From Fibrobacter sp. (GTDB taxonomy: Bacteria; Fibrobacterota; Fibrobacteria; Fibrobacterales; Fibrobacteraceae), in assembly GCA_024398845.1 (NCBI GenBank), contig JAKSIM010000002.1, positions 1-64,000 of the forward strand: DNA of 64,000 nucleotides, written 5' to 3'. Below, in pieces: positions 17,325 through 25,912 of the stretch. The translations under genes were made by a program, and so were the position numbers. The notes beneath the pieces are model-generated. The model made no database searches. It had not been told where the DNA came from and saw nothing but the letters and a program-made list of their open reading frames with translations. How positions within the stretch are numbered: the first letter of the stretch is position 1; the number at the start of each line of letters is the position of its first letter.

Positions 17325-18529
17325 TGACCAGGGTGTGGAAATATGGACTAGCGGCATTGGGTGGAGCCTTTGTCGCGTGTAGCGGTGGCGGTAGTGGCGA
17401 CGTCGCTGGATCGTCAATGGAGACTGAGAACTCAATTGCGTATTCGGTGGTTTTAGCCGATGGTTCCCCCGCTGCTCAAATGCGCGTCCGTGTGCGTCCT
17501 GTTGATTTTGTTGCTGCAGGAGAAGGTGTCGACGCTCTTGATAGCTCCCTCTTTATTGATGATACAACCGATAGTAATGGATTTATTTCGATTTCGAGCT
17601 TGATTGAAGGTGATTACCGTATTGAAGTTGGTAATGATTCCCTTAAGGGGACAGACGCTTTTGCCGTAAAGCAAAATGATGGCAAGATTATTTCGGATTC
17701 CCTTTCTATTACGGTGGATGAACCTGGGCGCGTGGTTGGACAGGTTGAATTGCCTGAGGGCCAAAAGTACGCAATGGTTGCCATTGTGGGCTTGGACTAC
17801 TACGCCAAGACGGATTCCCTTGGATTCTTTGAATTTGAAAGCTTGCCTGCAGGTGAGTTCGAAGTGTTGGCTCTTTCGGACTCCTACGCTTCTATGGGTT
17901 CTGTGCCTGCCGAAGTGGAATCGGGTGATTCTGTGGAAGTCTTGATTGAACTCCCTGCCGATACCGTGAAGCATTTTATGCTGGACGATTTTGAAGATGG
18001 CGTTGACAACTGGTTTGTGCGTCACTCCGAATATGGCGAGGGCGAACTTCTCCCGGTAAAGGATAAGGATGACGCTCGCGGTATTGTTGCGTACTTCAAT
18101 TGCAAAAATGATTCAAACCTGAATTGGGCTCTGTTCGGGTATGGCTTTGATGAAAAAGCCGTAGACATGAGTGAACTTGATTCTATTGTGTTCTGGGCTC
18201 GCGGTCTCCCGAAAAATGATTCCGTTGGGGTTTATCTGTCGTTCTCGTTTGACGTGAACGTGGACAGCTCTTCGGGATTCGAATCCGGCAAGGCTTGGGT
18301 GCATATGGATTTGACCGAAGAATGGTCTCGTTATGTGGTTAAGCCGAGTATCCTTATGGATCCGGACAGTAACAAGAATGGCGGAAACATTGGCTGGGAT
18401 GCTGTTAAATCTCACGTGACGAATATTTCCATTTTTGGCGGTATCGGCGGTAAGATTTGGGTCGATGATATTGAGGTCTTTGGCTACAATGAATTTGTTG
18501 GTAAAGAACTGAAAAAGAAAGACGATTGA
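17321..18529 (+). CDS. Lipoprotein with carbohydrate-binding-type domain, partner of TIGR02147 (left pair)
   Basis: The 402-residue protein has a signal peptide with Cys20 in GAFVACSGGGSG as the lipobox. Two carboxypeptidase-regulatory-like beta-sandwich stretches follow (TTDSNGFISISSLIEGDYRI, then FFEFESLPAGEFEVL). From about residue 220 there is a jelly-roll domain beginning MLDDFEDGVDNWF and ending IWVDDIEVFG, the pattern of CBM11/CBM30-like carbohydrate-binding modules. There is no catalytic domain. It starts inside the stop codon of the TIGR02147 gene. The same two-gene arrangement recurs at 50120-52277. A surface or periplasmic sugar sensor feeding the regulator is a reasonable hypothesis but is not shown by sequence alone. 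Confidence 0.7.
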   Translation: MMTRVWKYGLAALGGAFVACSGGGSGDVAGSSMETENSIAYSVVLADGSPAAQMRVRVRPVDFVAAGEGVDALDSSLFIDDTTDSNGFISISSLIEGDYRIEVGNDSLKGTDAFAVKQNDGKIISDSLSITVDEPGRVVGQVELPEGQKYAMVAIVGLDYYAKTDSLGFFEFESLPAGEFEVLALSDSYASMGSVPAEVESGDSVEVLIELPADTVKHFMLDDFEDGVDNWFVRHSEYGEGELLPVKDKDDARGIVAYFNCKNDSNLNWALFGYGFDEKAVDMSELDSIVFWARGLPKNDSVGVYLSFSFDVNVDSSSGFESGKAWVHMDLTEEWSRYVVKPSILMDPDSNKNGGNIGWDAVKSHVTNISIFGGIGGKIWVDDIEVFGYNEFVGKELKKKDD

Positions 18530-18552
18530 AAATTTAAAAGTTCACTAAACTT

Positions 18553-18567
18553 TTGACAATTTATCCA
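18553..18567 (-). promoter_or_regulatory. Xylan-locus operator site 2
   Basis: TGGATAAATTGTCAA on the minus strand, 85 bases before the ATG of the first GH43 gene. Confidence 0.55.
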
Positions 18568-18569
18568 TA

Positions 18570-18597
18570 AAAAGTGCTGCCTTTGGCGGCGCTTTTG
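18570..18597 (+). terminator. Terminator of the left regulator/lipoprotein operon
   Basis: AAAGTGCTGCC-TTT-GGCGGCGCTTTT forms a strong hairpin with a short T run. It lies between the operator copy and the next gene, so the promoter of that gene is probably downstream of it. Confidence 0.6.
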
Positions 18598-18652
18598 TGT
18601 TTGTGGAACATAATTTATAAGCGTTGAGGGTGTGATTTCCAAAGGAGTATAT

Positions 18653-20890
18653 ATGCGAGCATGGAATCGTTTTGTGCAGGGTTGTGCCAGTGCGTGCCTT
18701 GCATTTGGGTTGGGTGCAAGCGCTTTTGCGTATAATCCAATTTCTACTTATCACTACTTGGCGGACCCGGGTGCCGCCGCCGATGATGAATATTTCTACA
18801 TCATCACGGACTCCGATGATCCGGCTCCGGCAAATGCGAGCGGCTATGAGATTAAAGCCTTGTACGGCTTCCGCAGCAAGGATATGCAGAACTGGACCGA
18901 TTTCGGCATTATTTACGATGCCCGTAAGGTCGACGGTGTCGATGCCATTTGGGCATCTGGCATTGCTAAAAACCCAAACGACGGCAGACTCTACATCGTG
19001 TTCCCCGATGGCGGTGGCGGCGGTATTGTACTCATTGGTGCCGATAGCATTGCAGGGCCTTGGACGAACCCGCTGAATGGCGGCAAGAGGCTTATTGGTT
19101 GGGGCAATGCCGGCATTTCGGACTGCGACGGTATCGGTTGGTGCTTTGACCCTGCTATCTTTTTTGACGACGATGGCCAGGGTTACTTTACCTTTGGCGG
19201 TGGTGACAGCGATTCCCGCCCGGCAAGGGACAATGGCAGCGATATCTTTAATATCTACAAGCTTGACAAGGATATGAAGAGCTACAATCCGGGTACCAAG
19301 ACTCACTTGAAGATAGGTGGCCCCCAGGCGATGGAAGCTTCATACATTCACAAGTACAAAAACAAATACTATTTGTCTTATAGTACTGCTGATTTGCGCA
19401 TTGCTTACGGCATGTCGGATAGCCCCATGGGCCCCTATGAATACAAGGGAATCTTTATGGGTAACCCGAATATTGGCGGACAGAACATCAACGCCAACAA
19501 CAATAACCACCACGGCATTGCCGAATTCAAGGGCCACTGGTACGTGGCTTACCATGATCGCCGTATCTCCAATGGTTACGACGGTTTGGAAAAAATTCCT
19601 GCCGAGGATGGGCTGCCGAACCCGAATCCTGCTTTCCACCGCAGCGTAAGCATCGATGAGTTTACTTACAATGCCGATGGCACCATGAAGGAACTGACTT
19701 TTACGAAGGAAGGCCCTGAACAGCTCGAAAACTTCGATCCGTACGATTGGTATCCGGCTCTCACGAGTTCCAAGCAGAAGGGCATCCGCAGCCGTTCTAA
19801 CTGGGCTCCGGGCAAGGTCGCCGAACACATTTTGCTTCCGCTTTCCTCGAAGGAATCCTGGATTCGCGTGAGTGGCGTTGACTTTGGTACGGCCGCTACG
19901 GGCTTCACGGTGGAAGCGGCTAGTGCTGCGGCTGGTAACAAGATTGAAATTCGTACAGGTTCTGCTTCGGGAACTTTGGCTGGTACTTGTGAACTCAAGA
20001 ATACGGGGAGCAAGACTAGCTTTGAACAGAACACTTGCGAAGTTGAAGGACTCAAGGGCATTGTGAACTATCTGTTCCTGGTGTTCAAGGGTTCCCAGGA
20101 TTCGACCATGGCTATCAAGGCCTGGGGCTTTGAAGGAAGTGGCACGACTCCGCCGACTCCGCATTCTGCTTACGAAGGCAAAGTCGTCACACTCCCGGCA
20201 AAGATTGAAGCCGAAAACTACGATGTCCCGGGAACTGGTCGCGGTAGCGATGTCAAGTCTTATAACGATGCCGATAGCGAAAACCAGGGCGATGCGGAAT
20301 TCCGCACCGATGAAGGTGTTGATGTCGTTCTTGGTGGTACTGGCAAGGCTATTGGTTATACAAGCGAAGGCGAATGGCTCCTTTATACCGTGAACGTTCC
20401 GGCCGATGGTGAATACGCTATCAAGGCAAGTGCTTCTACGGGCATGGAATCAACAAGCTTCAAGTTCCAGGTCGATGGCAAGGATGTGGGCTCCGAAATC
20501 ACGGTTCCGCAGACTGGCGAAGACTGGAGCGTTTACAAGGAGTTTGATGGCGGCAAGGCGACCCTCACCGCAGGCGAACACGTCGTTAAGCTTGTCATTA
20601 CCGGCAACAACGTGAACGTAGACTGGTTCTCTTTGGGAGACGTGACGGGTGAAGTGGTTACTCCGGGAGATTCTTCACGTACAGCCTTGAAGGCTGTTGC
20701 TGCTAACCTTAATTCCGGTGCTTTCAGTACGTATCGCGTGTACAACGTGAAGGGCAAACTTGTAGGCATTGTGGATTTGAATGGCAAGAAGGCCGCTAGC
20801 GCTTTAAGTGAGGCTGGTTTTGATAAAGGAATTTATATGTTGCGTTCCGTGAACGGCAATAAAAAGTTCATGGCTAGCGTAGCTAAGTAA
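18653..20890 (+). CDS. Secreted GH43 glycosidase with two CBM6-type modules (copy A)
   Basis: The 745-residue protein starts at the ATG at 18653 with AAAGGAG upstream; an in-frame GTG at 18632 is rejected. The signal peptide ends GASAFA. The five-bladed GH43 domain (about 27-330) shows all three acids: Asp38 in YLADPG, Asp in CFDPAIFFDDDG, and Glu in MEASYIHKYKNKYYLSY. A CBM6-like sandwich follows (about 370-500), then a typical CBM6 (about 512-650, PAKIEAENYD ... GEWLLYTVNV ... VNVDWFSLG) and the basic tail (YNVKGKLVG ... GIYMLRS). The likely activity is alpha-L-arabinofuranosidase or beta-xylosidase on arabinoxylan; the subfamily was not assigned. It is a close paralog of the next gene. Confidence 0.88.
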   Translation: MRAWNRFVQGCASACLAFGLGASAFAYNPISTYHYLADPGAAADDEYFYIITDSDDPAPANASGYEIKALYGFRSKDMQNWTDFGIIYDARKVDGVDAIWASGIAKNPNDGRLYIVFPDGGGGGIVLIGADSIAGPWTNPLNGGKRLIGWGNAGISDCDGIGWCFDPAIFFDDDGQGYFTFGGGDSDSRPARDNGSDIFNIYKLDKDMKSYNPGTKTHLKIGGPQAMEASYIHKYKNKYYLSYSTADLRIAYGMSDSPMGPYEYKGIFMGNPNIGGQNINANNNNHHGIAEFKGHWYVAYHDRRISNGYDGLEKIPAEDGLPNPNPAFHRSVSIDEFTYNADGTMKELTFTKEGPEQLENFDPYDWYPALTSSKQKGIRSRSNWAPGKVAEHILLPLSSKESWIRVSGVDFGTAATGFTVEAASAAAGNKIEIRTGSASGTLAGTCELKNTGSKTSFEQNTCEVEGLKGIVNYLFLVFKGSQDSTMAIKAWGFEGSGTTPPTPHSAYEGKVVTLPAKIEAENYDVPGTGRGSDVKSYNDADSENQGDAEFRTDEGVDVVLGGTGKAIGYTSEGEWLLYTVNVPADGEYAIKASASTGMESTSFKFQVDGKDVGSEITVPQTGEDWSVYKEFDGGKATLTAGEHVVKLVITGNNVNVDWFSLGDVTGEVVTPGDSSRTALKAVAANLNSGAFSTYRVYNVKGKLVGIVDLNGKKAASALSEAGFDKGIYMLRSVNGNKKFMASVAK

Positions 20891-20941
20891 AAGAGCTCCC
20901 TAAACACCACATAATCGAATCGGTACTGAATGGTACCGTAG

Positions 20942-20976
20942 AATCCCCTAGAACGCAAGTTTTAGGGGATTTTTTT
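20942..20976 (+). terminator. Terminator of GH43 copy A
   Basis: AATCCCCTA-GAACGCAAGTT-TTAGGGGATT is followed by a T run. A second small hairpin (GGTAC-TGAAT-GGTACC) lies just before it. Confidence 0.85.
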
Positions 20977-20986
20977 ATGTCGTTCG

Positions 20987-21001
20987 TGGATAAAATGTCC
21001 A
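20987..21001 (+). promoter_or_regulatory. Xylan-locus operator site 3
   Basis: TGGATAAAATGTCCA, 88 bases before the ATG of GH43 copy B. A further GGGTAT-ACAAA-ATACCC hairpin (21058-21074) lies just before the ribosome-binding site. Confidence 0.6.
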
Positions 21002-21089
21002 TAAAACATGCTTTTAAGGGCGTAAAATTGCGTTTTTGGAAGTATAGATTAGAGCTAGGGTATACAAAATACCCCTTTAAGGAGTTGTT

Positions 21090-23336
21090 ATGGAATTGAA
21101 AAGCTATGTCTGTGCGGCTGTATTGACCGCGGGTTTGGGAATGCAGGCTATGGCTGATAACCCGATTTCAACGTACCATTACTTGGCGGACCCTTCTGCC
21201 GCCGCTGATGACAGTACCTTCTACATTTTGACAGACGTAGACGATTACAACAATCAGACTAACTGGAGTTACGACATTATCGGTCTTTACGCCTTCTCGT
21301 CCAACGACATGAAGAACTGGACCGACCATGGCATGATTTTCAAGTCCAATCGCGAATTCGGAAATTACCCGAACAACACGTGGGCTTCGGGCATTGCTGT
21401 CCATAACGGTCGTATTTTTATTGTGTATCCCGATGGCGCGAGCGGTGTGGGCATGATTACCGCTCCGAGTATTGACGGCCCCTATACCGACCCCATCATG
21501 GAAACCCATGGCAAGAATAGAATCGCAGGTGCGGGCAGTTTCCTTGGCGACTGTGATGGTATTGCGCACTGCTTTGATCCGGGCATCCTCTTTGACGACG
21601 ACGGAACGGGCTATGTGATTTTCGGCGGTGGCGAAAGCGGACAGCGCCCGTTTGGCAACAACTTCGATATCATCAAGTTTAGCGAGAACAACGGCAAGGT
21701 GACTTTGGATAGAAATTCCCTGACTAGGGTCCAGTTGCCTAACTCCTTCGAGGCGCCTTACTTGCACAAGAAGGGGAGTACCTATTATTTGAGTTTCAAC
21801 AACCGCAGCCAGGTGATTGACTACGGTATGTCGAATAACATTATGGGCCCGTACAATTATGTGGGCTCCGTTATTCCCGGCATTGGTTCTGTTCCCGATG
21901 CCCATGGCGAAGGCGGAAACAACCACCAGGGCTTCGCTGAATTCCAGGGCAAGTGGTATGCCGTGTACCATGACCGTCGCCTGGTGACTTCGGACAACCA
22001 TCCGGCGGCAACAACGCGAAACGGCACTCGCTCCGAGAACCCGAACTACGAAAACCATAGAAGCGTGAGTATCGATGAACTCACCTGGAATGGCGACAAG
22101 ATGAACACCCTGAAATTCACGAGGGAAGGTCCTGCGCAAATTAGGAATTTCGATCCGTACAAGACGTACAAGGCTACTACGAGTTCCAAGCAGATGAATA
22201 TCCGCAGCCGTACCGACTGGACTAAGGGTGAGCCCGTGAAGCATGTGCTGTTGCCCCTTACGAGCAGAAGTGAATCCTGGATTCGCGTCTCTGGCGTGGA
22301 CTTTGGCAAGGGCGCCGAAAACTTGCGCATCAAGGCGGCGAACGTGGGTGACGGCAACAAGGTCGAAATCCACACGGGTAGCGCCACGGGTCCGTTGGCC
22401 GGTTCTTGCGAAATTGCAAAGACCAGCAATAATATGACGTTTACGGATAATGATTGCGCAATGACGGGGCTTACGGGCGTCGTCGATCAGCTCTTCTTTG
22501 TGTTCAAGGGCAGTAAGGATTCCACCATGGGCCTTTTGGAATGGGAATTTCAAGGCACCAAGCGCGAACCGGAGCCGCAGACTACTTTCGGAAACGATGG
22601 CAAGGCTTGGACTGTTCCCGGAAAGATTGAAGCCGAAAACTTTGATGAGCCGGGTTATGGTGCCGGTAACGATTCCTACGCCGATAACGATGCAAGCAAC
22701 CATTCCTGCACCGACGAAGGCAAGGAAGCAGAATGCACTGATTACCGCGAAGGGACTGGCGTCGATATTTATAAGAAAGCTGACGGAAAAATGGTCGTCG
22801 GTTACATCAATGCCGGTGAATGGCTGGAATACACCATCAACGTAAAAGAGGACGGTGATTATACTTTGTTCGCGGCGGTCGCTTCGGAAGGGGGTTCCAC
22901 CTTTAACTTTGAACTTGACGGTAAAGAATTGACCGGCGATATGGAAGTGCCTGCAGGTGGTAACGGTTTTGACGATTTCTCCAGTGTCAAGGCAAACGTG
23001 GCTTTGACGGCGGGGACGCATATTCTGCGTTTCAACGCTGTGGCGGATTGGTTTGACTTTGACTACGTCAGTTTCGTGAAGGGCAAGGACGCTGTTGAAT
23101 CGAATATCAATGTTACTGAATCGGATTCCGGTACTACTTTTATTGGCGAAAAAATTGCTTTGCAACGTTCCATGGATTCTTTCAAGGTGTTTGATATCTC
23201 TGGAAAAAATGTCGGGTTCGTAAAGTTGAACGGCATGTCAATTGAACAGGCTTTAATCGCTTCGGGTTACAAGAAGGGCGTGTATGTCCTTCGGGGAATG
23301 CAAAATGGAAAGAAATTTATGGTCGCCGTCCGTTAA
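21090..23336 (+). CDS. Secreted GH43 glycosidase with two CBM6-type modules (copy B)
   Basis: The 748-residue protein has AAGGAG seven bases before its ATG. Signal peptide to MQAMA. The GH43 domain contains Asp34 (YLADPS), Asp in CFDPGILFDDDG and Glu in FEAPYLHKKG. The order of domains is the same as in the preceding gene: a CBM6-like sandwich about 355-490, CBM6 about 508-670 with an extra Cys-containing loop (SCTDEGKEAECT), and the basic tail FDISGKNVG ... GVYVLRG. The shared start NPISTYHYLADP and whole-length similarity indicate tandem duplication followed by divergence. It is probably an arabinoxylan side-chain or short-xylan hydrolase. Confidence 0.88.
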   Translation: MELKSYVCAAVLTAGLGMQAMADNPISTYHYLADPSAAADDSTFYILTDVDDYNNQTNWSYDIIGLYAFSSNDMKNWTDHGMIFKSNREFGNYPNNTWASGIAVHNGRIFIVYPDGASGVGMITAPSIDGPYTDPIMETHGKNRIAGAGSFLGDCDGIAHCFDPGILFDDDGTGYVIFGGGESGQRPFGNNFDIIKFSENNGKVTLDRNSLTRVQLPNSFEAPYLHKKGSTYYLSFNNRSQVIDYGMSNNIMGPYNYVGSVIPGIGSVPDAHGEGGNNHQGFAEFQGKWYAVYHDRRLVTSDNHPAATTRNGTRSENPNYENHRSVSIDELTWNGDKMNTLKFTREGPAQIRNFDPYKTYKATTSSKQMNIRSRTDWTKGEPVKHVLLPLTSRSESWIRVSGVDFGKGAENLRIKAANVGDGNKVEIHTGSATGPLAGSCEIAKTSNNMTFTDNDCAMTGLTGVVDQLFFVFKGSKDSTMGLLEWEFQGTKREPEPQTTFGNDGKAWTVPGKIEAENFDEPGYGAGNDSYADNDASNHSCTDEGKEAECTDYREGTGVDIYKKADGKMVVGYINAGEWLEYTINVKEDGDYTLFAAVASEGGSTFNFELDGKELTGDMEVPAGGNGFDDFSSVKANVALTAGTHILRFNAVADWFDFDYVSFVKGKDAVESNINVTESDSGTTFIGEKIALQRSMDSFKVFDISGKNVGFVKLNGMSIEQALIASGYKKGVYVLRGMQNGKKFMVAVR

Positions 23337-23398
23337 GGATTGACCAAAAAGGGTCCCTAAACACCACACATCCAAACCGACGCCATGTCGGCGTCATA

Positions 23399-23437
23399 AA
23401 GTCTCCCGAGACATTTGTCTTGGGAGACTTTCTTATT
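23399..23437 (+). terminator. Terminator of GH43 copy B
   Basis: AAGTCTCCC-loop-GGGAGACTT is followed by a T-rich tract. A smaller hairpin GACGCC-ATGTC-GGCGTC precedes it. Confidence 0.85.
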
Positions 23438-23449
23438 TTATATATAAAA

Positions 23450-23492
23450 TTGTATACAAAGTTTTAACTTAAAATCGTATACAAAATGTTCA
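23450..23492 (+). promoter_or_regulatory. Twin GTATAC sites and a degenerate operator before GH30
   Basis: TTGTATACAA (23450-23459) and TCGTATACAA (23475-23484) are 25 bases apart. The second runs into AAAATGTTCA (to 23492), a poor match to the locus operator. GTATACAAAA also occurs before GH43 copy B. Confidence 0.35.
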
Positions 23493-23592
23493 TGGAATAT
23501 TTTTTTAATTAACGCAAAAATGATGGAGGGAAAGGTATTTTTTGTTGTTAGGGGGATTGCGTTTTGCAGGCTCAACCAAAAAGGGATGTTTT

Positions 23593-25716
23593 ATGATGAA
23601 AAAAATTGCACTTATGACGGCTTGTGGCTCACTTGCGATTTCTGCTGCATTTGCAAGCACCGTGACCGTGAACTTAGACGAAGAACACCAGGTGATTCGC
23701 GGTTTCGGCGGCATGGTGCATAATGAATGGCAGGGCGGCGCTGGTCTTTCCGATGCTGATGCCGAACTTGCCTTTGGTACGGGCGACGGCCACATTGGCC
23801 TCAATACGCTCCGTATTCCGGTGTATGCGAATTCTGGCAGTTTCAACAAGGAAGTGAACGCTGCGAAGGCCGCAAAGAAGTACGCTGGCGATGACTTCCT
23901 CTTTTATGCGACTCCGTGGACTTCCCCGTATGCGGGCGCAAATCAGCACATCAAGTCTTCCGATTACCAGAAGTACGTTGATCACCTGAACAGCTTTACC
24001 AAGTACATGAAGGACCAGGGAATTCCGCTGGATGCCATTTCCATCAGTAACGAACCGGACTGGTGCGGTGAATGGGCCTGCTGGAGCGCCGACGAAATCT
24101 ACAACTTCACCAAGGGCTACGCCGATCAGATGCGCAAGAACGGCACCAAGGTGATTTCTACGGAATCCTTCCGCTACGACAAGAATCTTTACAACAAAGT
24201 ATTGAACGATGCGAGCGCCCTCAAGAACTGGGATATTCTCGGTGCGCATTTCTATGCGAGCGAAGCTAAAACGGGCGATGACTTCTTTGCGTATTCCCTC
24301 GCCGACCAGAAGGGTGTTGAACGCTGGATGACGGAACACTACACCGAAAGCCAGGGAAGCGGCAACTACTGGCGCACCGTGATGCGTACGGGTGACCAGG
24401 CGAACCAAAGCAAGATGGATACGGTGCGCGCCATGGACGTGGCTTACGAAATCCACCGCGCGATGGTCGTGGGTAATTTTAATCAGTACACCTGGTGGTA
24501 CATCCGCCGCTGCTATGGCCTTATCATGGAAAAGGATTTCGGCAACAAGTTGCAAGTCCCGCAGAACGAAATCGGAAAGATTTCGAAGCGCGGCTACGTG
24601 ATGAGCCAGTTTGCACGTTTCGTGCGCCCGGGGGCAATCCGCGTGGGTGCTACCGCAAAGCCCGAAGCGAACCTTTTTGCGAGCGCCTACAAGAGCGCCG
24701 ATGGCGATAGCACGATTGTTGTGCTCGTGAACCGCGATTACAAGAATGCAAAAACCGTGACCATCAATGTGAAGGGGGCGAATATCGAGACCTTCCACGT
24801 GTACACGACGAGTGAAGCCAAAAATGCGAAGTACGACGGTGAAGTTGAGGTGAAAGACGGCAGTGTGACTATCACGACGGATGCCGGAAACACAAGCAAC
24901 AAGGACTGCATTGTGACCCTCGTGGGCGTTGGCCCGCAGATTATTGTACCGCGCGAGCCGTTCGGCGGCAAGAAGGCCGTTCTCCCTGGAAAGATTGAAG
25001 TGGAAGATTTTGATATTCCGGGTTCCGGCAAGGGCAACAATACGTACAAGGACAACGAATCCGAAAACAAGGGCGCTTCCAAGTACCGCGATGGACTTGG
25101 CGTTGACCTCTATGACGAAGGTACTGGTGTAGTGCTTGGCATGACGCAGACTGGCGAATGGCTGGAATATTCTGTGAATGTGACTGCAGATGGCGAATAC
25201 GACGCTGTGGCAAGCGTTTCGAGCGGTACTGAAACATCGAGTTTCAGGATGCTTTTGGATGGCGAGGAAATTGTCCCGACAACGACTGTGCCTAAGACAG
25301 GCGAGGATTGGAGCGTGTATAAGGAACTTTCGCTGGGTAAGGTGAAGTTCACGAAGGGCGAGCACATTATTCGCTTGGAAATCATGAGCGATTACGTGAA
25401 TATTGACTGGATGCAGTTCTGCGCTGGTGATAAATGCGAAGAAAGCGAAACTACAGAAAACGGAAATGTTGCCGATTCTAGCAAGAATGTGCCTGCTGAT
25501 ACGACCATGGCGATTGCTGCAATGAAGTTTAATGCTTCGAATGTGATGGAAATTTATGTTGTTTACGATTTGATGGGGTCCTTTATGGGTCGTGTCGAGG
25601 CTATGAATGGTGCTGAAGCCGTACAAAAAGCTCGTGGTCTTGTGCGCAACGGTGGCGCCTACTTGGTGAAGTCCATGACGGGTAATAAAATGTTCCGTTT
25701 TACAGCTATTAAGTAA
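23593..25716 (+). CDS. Secreted GH30 xylanase (glucuronoxylanase-type) with CBM6
   Basis: The 707-residue protein starts at MMKK (23593) with AAAGGGA upstream; an earlier in-frame start is rejected because it gives no signal peptide at its N-terminus. Signal peptide to AAFA. The GH30 TIM barrel with its side beta-domain covers about 23-455, with acid/base Glu154 in ISISNEPDW and nucleophile Glu248 in WMTEHYTES. The barrel start VIRGFGGMVHNEW and the compact size fit subfamily 8, endo-acting xylanases guided by glucuronate side groups. CBM6 spans about 464-610 and the basic tail about 650-707. It works on the xylan backbone outside the cell or at the cell surface. Confidence 0.88.
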   Translation: MMKKIALMTACGSLAISAAFASTVTVNLDEEHQVIRGFGGMVHNEWQGGAGLSDADAELAFGTGDGHIGLNTLRIPVYANSGSFNKEVNAAKAAKKYAGDDFLFYATPWTSPYAGANQHIKSSDYQKYVDHLNSFTKYMKDQGIPLDAISISNEPDWCGEWACWSADEIYNFTKGYADQMRKNGTKVISTESFRYDKNLYNKVLNDASALKNWDILGAHFYASEAKTGDDFFAYSLADQKGVERWMTEHYTESQGSGNYWRTVMRTGDQANQSKMDTVRAMDVAYEIHRAMVVGNFNQYTWWYIRRCYGLIMEKDFGNKLQVPQNEIGKISKRGYVMSQFARFVRPGAIRVGATAKPEANLFASAYKSADGDSTIVVLVNRDYKNAKTVTINVKGANIETFHVYTTSEAKNAKYDGEVEVKDGSVTITTDAGNTSNKDCIVTLVGVGPQIIVPREPFGGKKAVLPGKIEVEDFDIPGSGKGNNTYKDNESENKGASKYRDGLGVDLYDEGTGVVLGMTQTGEWLEYSVNVTADGEYDAVASVSSGTETSSFRMLLDGEEIVPTTTVPKTGEDWSVYKELSLGKVKFTKGEHIIRLEIMSDYVNIDWMQFCAGDKCEESETTENGNVADSSKNVPADTTMAIAAMKFNASNVMEIYVVYDLMGSFMGRVEAMNGAEAVQKARGLVRNGGAYLVKSMTGNKMFRFTAIK

Positions 25717-25762
25717 ACAAAAATATGCTATAGTAGAGCCTTAATTAATACTCCTATGACTT

Positions 25763-25794
25763 AAAGTCTCCCGTTTTGTCGGGGGACTTTTTTT
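25763..25794 (+). terminator. Terminator of GH30
   Basis: AAGTCTCCC-GTTTTGTC-GGGGGACTT is followed by a T run. Confidence 0.85.
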
Positions 25795-25817
25795 GTAACA
25801 TTTTTTTTGCTTTGGTG

Positions 25818-25832
25818 TGGATGTTTTATCCA
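25818..25832 (-). promoter_or_regulatory. Xylan-locus operator site 4
   Basis: TGGATAAAACATCCA on the minus strand (TGGATGTTTTATCCA on the plus strand), 80 bases before the CE6 ATG. Confidence 0.6.
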
Positions 25833-25912
25833 CAGAATGGGTGTAAAAAAAAGGAGTTTTGCGGTCTTTAAGAATATTTTTAGTCCAGGACTTTTTTAAA
25901 AAAGGGATTGTT

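Noticed and set aside
23542-23592. Upstream alternative start of the GH30 gene
   Set aside because: It would place residues before a normal MMKK signal peptide, and the AAAGGGA ribosome-binding site fits 23593.
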